Below, piece after piece: positions 24,235 through 25,640 of a stretch of DNA of 25,640 nt (the stretch's first letter is position 1; each line of letters starts with the position of its first letter). Source of the DNA: an uncultured Leptotrichia sp. (GTDB lineage Bacteria; Fusobacteriota; Fusobacteriia; Fusobacteriales; Leptotrichiaceae); the NCBI GenBank assembly GCA_937925095.1, contig CALEXX010000026.1, forward strand, positions 1 to 25,640, in the 5' to 3' direction. The notes beneath the pieces are model-generated. The model was given only the letters and a program-made list of their open reading frames with translations, searched no databases and was not told the DNA's origin. The position numbers and the translations under genes were made by a program.

Positions 24235-24460
24235 AAAAGAGACTGTTTCAAAAAAATAAAAATTAAAGAAAAAACTATATTTTTGAATTATTTGAAATTT
24301 TACAATGAAAAACAGGAAATGAATTTAGAAAAAGACAACAGCCTTAAGGCGAATTTTGTCTTTTTCTTAATGAATGACTGTTTTATATGAGTAAAATTTT
24401 AACAAATGAATAAATATAGTTTTTCTATTATCAATATTTTTTTTGAAATGTCTCTTTTTT
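24233..24460. repeat. Palindromic intergenic element, copy B (full length)
   Basis: A 228-bp imperfect palindrome centred on CCTTAAGG (24342-24349). Each arm is about 114 nt. Blocks shared by one arm and the reverse complement of the other are AAAAAAGAGAC, TTTCAAAAAAA, AAAAACTATATTT, AAATTTTAC, AAAACAG and AGAAAAAGACAA, in the same order and spacing. The core motif is AAACTATATTT at 24272-24282 and AAATATAGTTT at 24412-24422. The element fills the whole gap between the convergent rdgB and yciI genes, and TA lies at both outer ends. It has no reading frame. It probably terminates transcription from both sides. Confidence 0.85.
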
Positions 24461-24467
24461 AGTAATA

Positions 24468-24764
24468 TTACTTTACAAATTTTTCAAATTCTTCTGCATA
24501 TTTTGCAGGAGTAAATTCAATTATTCTAAAATCAGCGAGGTCATTTTTATAGAAAGGATCTTCTTTCAGGATATATTCCAGCTCCTCCTTGGTAACATTA
24601 TTAGCTATTATAATTCCGCCTTCTGGAGGTGTCTGTCTACCCGAAACTATAAACTTCCCAGATTTGTAGTATGTTTCCAGAAAGTCAAGATGTTCCGGAC
24701 GAAACTTTGAAACTTCTTCCAGAGTTTTTTTATAAGTGAGTACTGCTATAAAAATATTTTTCAT
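24468..24764 (-). CDS. YciI family protein
   Basis: 98-residue ferredoxin-like protein of the YciI (YCII) family. Conserved features are His25 in KFRPEHLDFLETYYKSGKFIVSG and Asp69 in KEDPFYKNDLADFRIIEF. The molecular function of the family is largely unproven. AAGGAAGG lies about 6-8 nt before the ATG. On the minus strand its upstream region (24765-24868, about 100 nt) shows TATA-rich sequence but no promoter I would assign. It converges on rdgB across element B. Confidence 0.88.
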   Translation of the reverse strand: MKNIFIAVLTYKKTLEEVSKFRPEHLDFLETYYKSGKFIVSGRQTPPEGGIIIANNVTKEELEYILKEDPFYKNDLADFRIIEFTPAKYAEEFEKFVK

Positions 24765-24868
24765 AATTTTACCTTCCTTTCAGATTTATAATTTTATATA
24801 TAGCGGAACTTCTTTAATATCGAACTGATAATTCCATACAAAAACAAATTAACTGAAATTTCTTAATT

Positions 24869-25640
24869 CTACTTTAAAGTAGTTTCATTATATTTTGTTT
24901 GTTTTTCAACAATAATTTCATATTTTTTCTCAGTATCAAATTCTATATTTTTTATCTTTTCAGAAACTTCATCTGTCATTGTTTCATTACCAATAACCAG
25001 AACAATAAAATTTTCATTATTATTTGCATCTATCAATTTTCCAATTTTTACTTCATTAATACTACTTGCAAAATTTTTGTACAATATATTTTCGACTATT
25101 TTTAAATCATTTTCCAAAGCTGTTTTATTTTGATTTTCAACTGGTGAAACAACTTTTTCAAGTTTTTCATTTAAATTTTCTTCCTTCAAATATTTTGACA
25201 AATCCTGCGCTGTTAAATATTTTTGATTTGACAATTGCTCTATTTTTAATTTATAGTTTCCTAAGTTGTATTTTCCCATTTTTTTCTCAAGTTTTTCAAT
25301 TTCCTGCTTTTCAAAACCTTCTCCTATAACTTTTAAAGTAACCATTTTAGATTTTTTATCAATTGAATTATCAAAAACATAATGATTCGTTAACTCCTTT
25401 GAAACAAAAGTCTTTAGATTTTCTTTCCTTGCTATATCATTTACCATCAACGCCGCTGTATATATACTCGGAATCATTACAATCAAACTTCCTACATAAA
25501 ATACTATTTGCTGTTTTACAGACATTCTATGTTTTGTTTGAGAAACACTCACAGAATAAATTTTTACACCAGTCATTGTCGTCAACATTATAAAAAATAC
25601 ATTTATTATAAACAAATATCCTGCTCCAAGAAAAATTTTC
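24869..25640 (-). CDS. DUF389-type membrane protein, C-terminal part, cut by window edge
   Basis: The frame stays open to the window edge (25639), so the gene starts outside; the TTG at 25615 is not its start, since codons reading KIFLGAGY precede it. Visible are the end of the hydrophobic core, with two membrane helices (LFIINVFFIMLTTMTGVK and QIVFYVGSLIVMIPSIYTAAL), then a soluble part of about 185 residues with a repeated strand/helix pattern (MVTLKVIGEGFEKQEIEKLEKKMGKYNLGNYKLKIEQL). That pattern is typical of the hydrophobic DUF389 (TIGR00341/TIGR00271-like) proteins of unknown function. A perfect 14-bp palindrome CTACTTTAAAGTAG (24869-24882) overlaps the stop codon. Confidence 0.72.
   Translation of the reverse strand, partial: KIFLGAGYLFIINVFFIMLTTMTGVKIYSVSVSQTKHRMSVKQQIVFYVGSLIVMIPSIYTAALMVNDIARKENLKTFVSKELTNHYVFDNSIDKKSKMVTLKVIGEGFEKQEIEKLEKKMGKYNLGNYKLKIEQLSNQKYLTAQDLSKYLKEENLNEKLEKVVSPVENQNKTALENDLKIVENILYKNFASSINEVKIGKLIDANNNENFIVLVIGNETMTDEVSEKIKNIEFDTEKKYEIIVEKQTKYNETTLK

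Noticed and set aside
5904..24859. A shared 15-base string AAATTAACTGAAATT upstream of the EF-G paralogue (about 5906) and of yciI (about 24846)
   Set aside because: A match of this length is expected by chance several times in 25 kb of such AT-rich DNA, and its position relative to the genes differs.
24869..24882. Perfect 14-bp palindrome CTACTTTAAAGTAG at the end of the DUF389-type gene
   Set aside because: No loop, so it cannot form a useful hairpin, and half of it is coding sequence; probably chance.

Overview
The window looks like an AT-rich, Gram-negative-type (diderm) member of the Fusobacteriota, most likely Leptotrichia or a close relative in the Leptotrichiaceae. This is inferred from strong A/T bias in coding and non-coding DNA, Lol-type lipoprotein-sorting genes together with Firmicute-like genes (RNase M5, DapH), and the gene set as a whole. 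No database search was possible. I see no rRNA, tRNA, CRISPR array, phage or transposase gene.

Layout. 1-230 holds the broken 3' tail of a gene cut by the window edge, then a terminator. On the minus strand lie a large GH2 beta-galactosidase (454-3636) and an EF-G paralogue (3868-5853). A good promoter at 6007-6035 then starts a long plus-strand run: mreC, a LolA-like carrier, recO, a PTS EIIA domain, nrdR, a FtsB/DivIC-like division protein, an unknown two-helix membrane protein, a secreted Deg-type protease, a LolC/E-type permease, lolD, dinB and an unlisted 49-residue ORF, ending at a terminator at 14826-14880. The run mixes envelope and division functions with DNA repair. pepD and rnmV follow and converge on hpf (minus strand) across a bidirectional terminator. 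hpf and ridA are divergent, each with a recognisable promoter. Next come dapB-dapH-TPR protein (diaminopimelate/lysine branch plus an exported TPR protein), a terminator, and recA-recX-plsC-rdgB from an extended -10 promoter. The right end has a YciI-like gene and the C-terminal part of a DUF389-type membrane protein, both on the minus strand.

The most unusual structure is a family of palindromic, MITE-like intergenic elements. Copy B (24233-24460) is a 228-bp near-symmetric inverted repeat that exactly fills the gap between the convergent rdgB and yciI genes. Copy A (about 3642-3850) is a diverged relative filling the gap between the EF-G paralogue and lacZ, and it reaches the lacZ ribosome binding site. 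Copy C (17985-18043) looks like a minimal version, with the terminal inverted repeats and one copy of the core motif, placed just after ridA. All three lie immediately 3' of a gene, so they could act as terminators or as sources of long double-stranded RNA hairpins. No transposase for them is present in the window.
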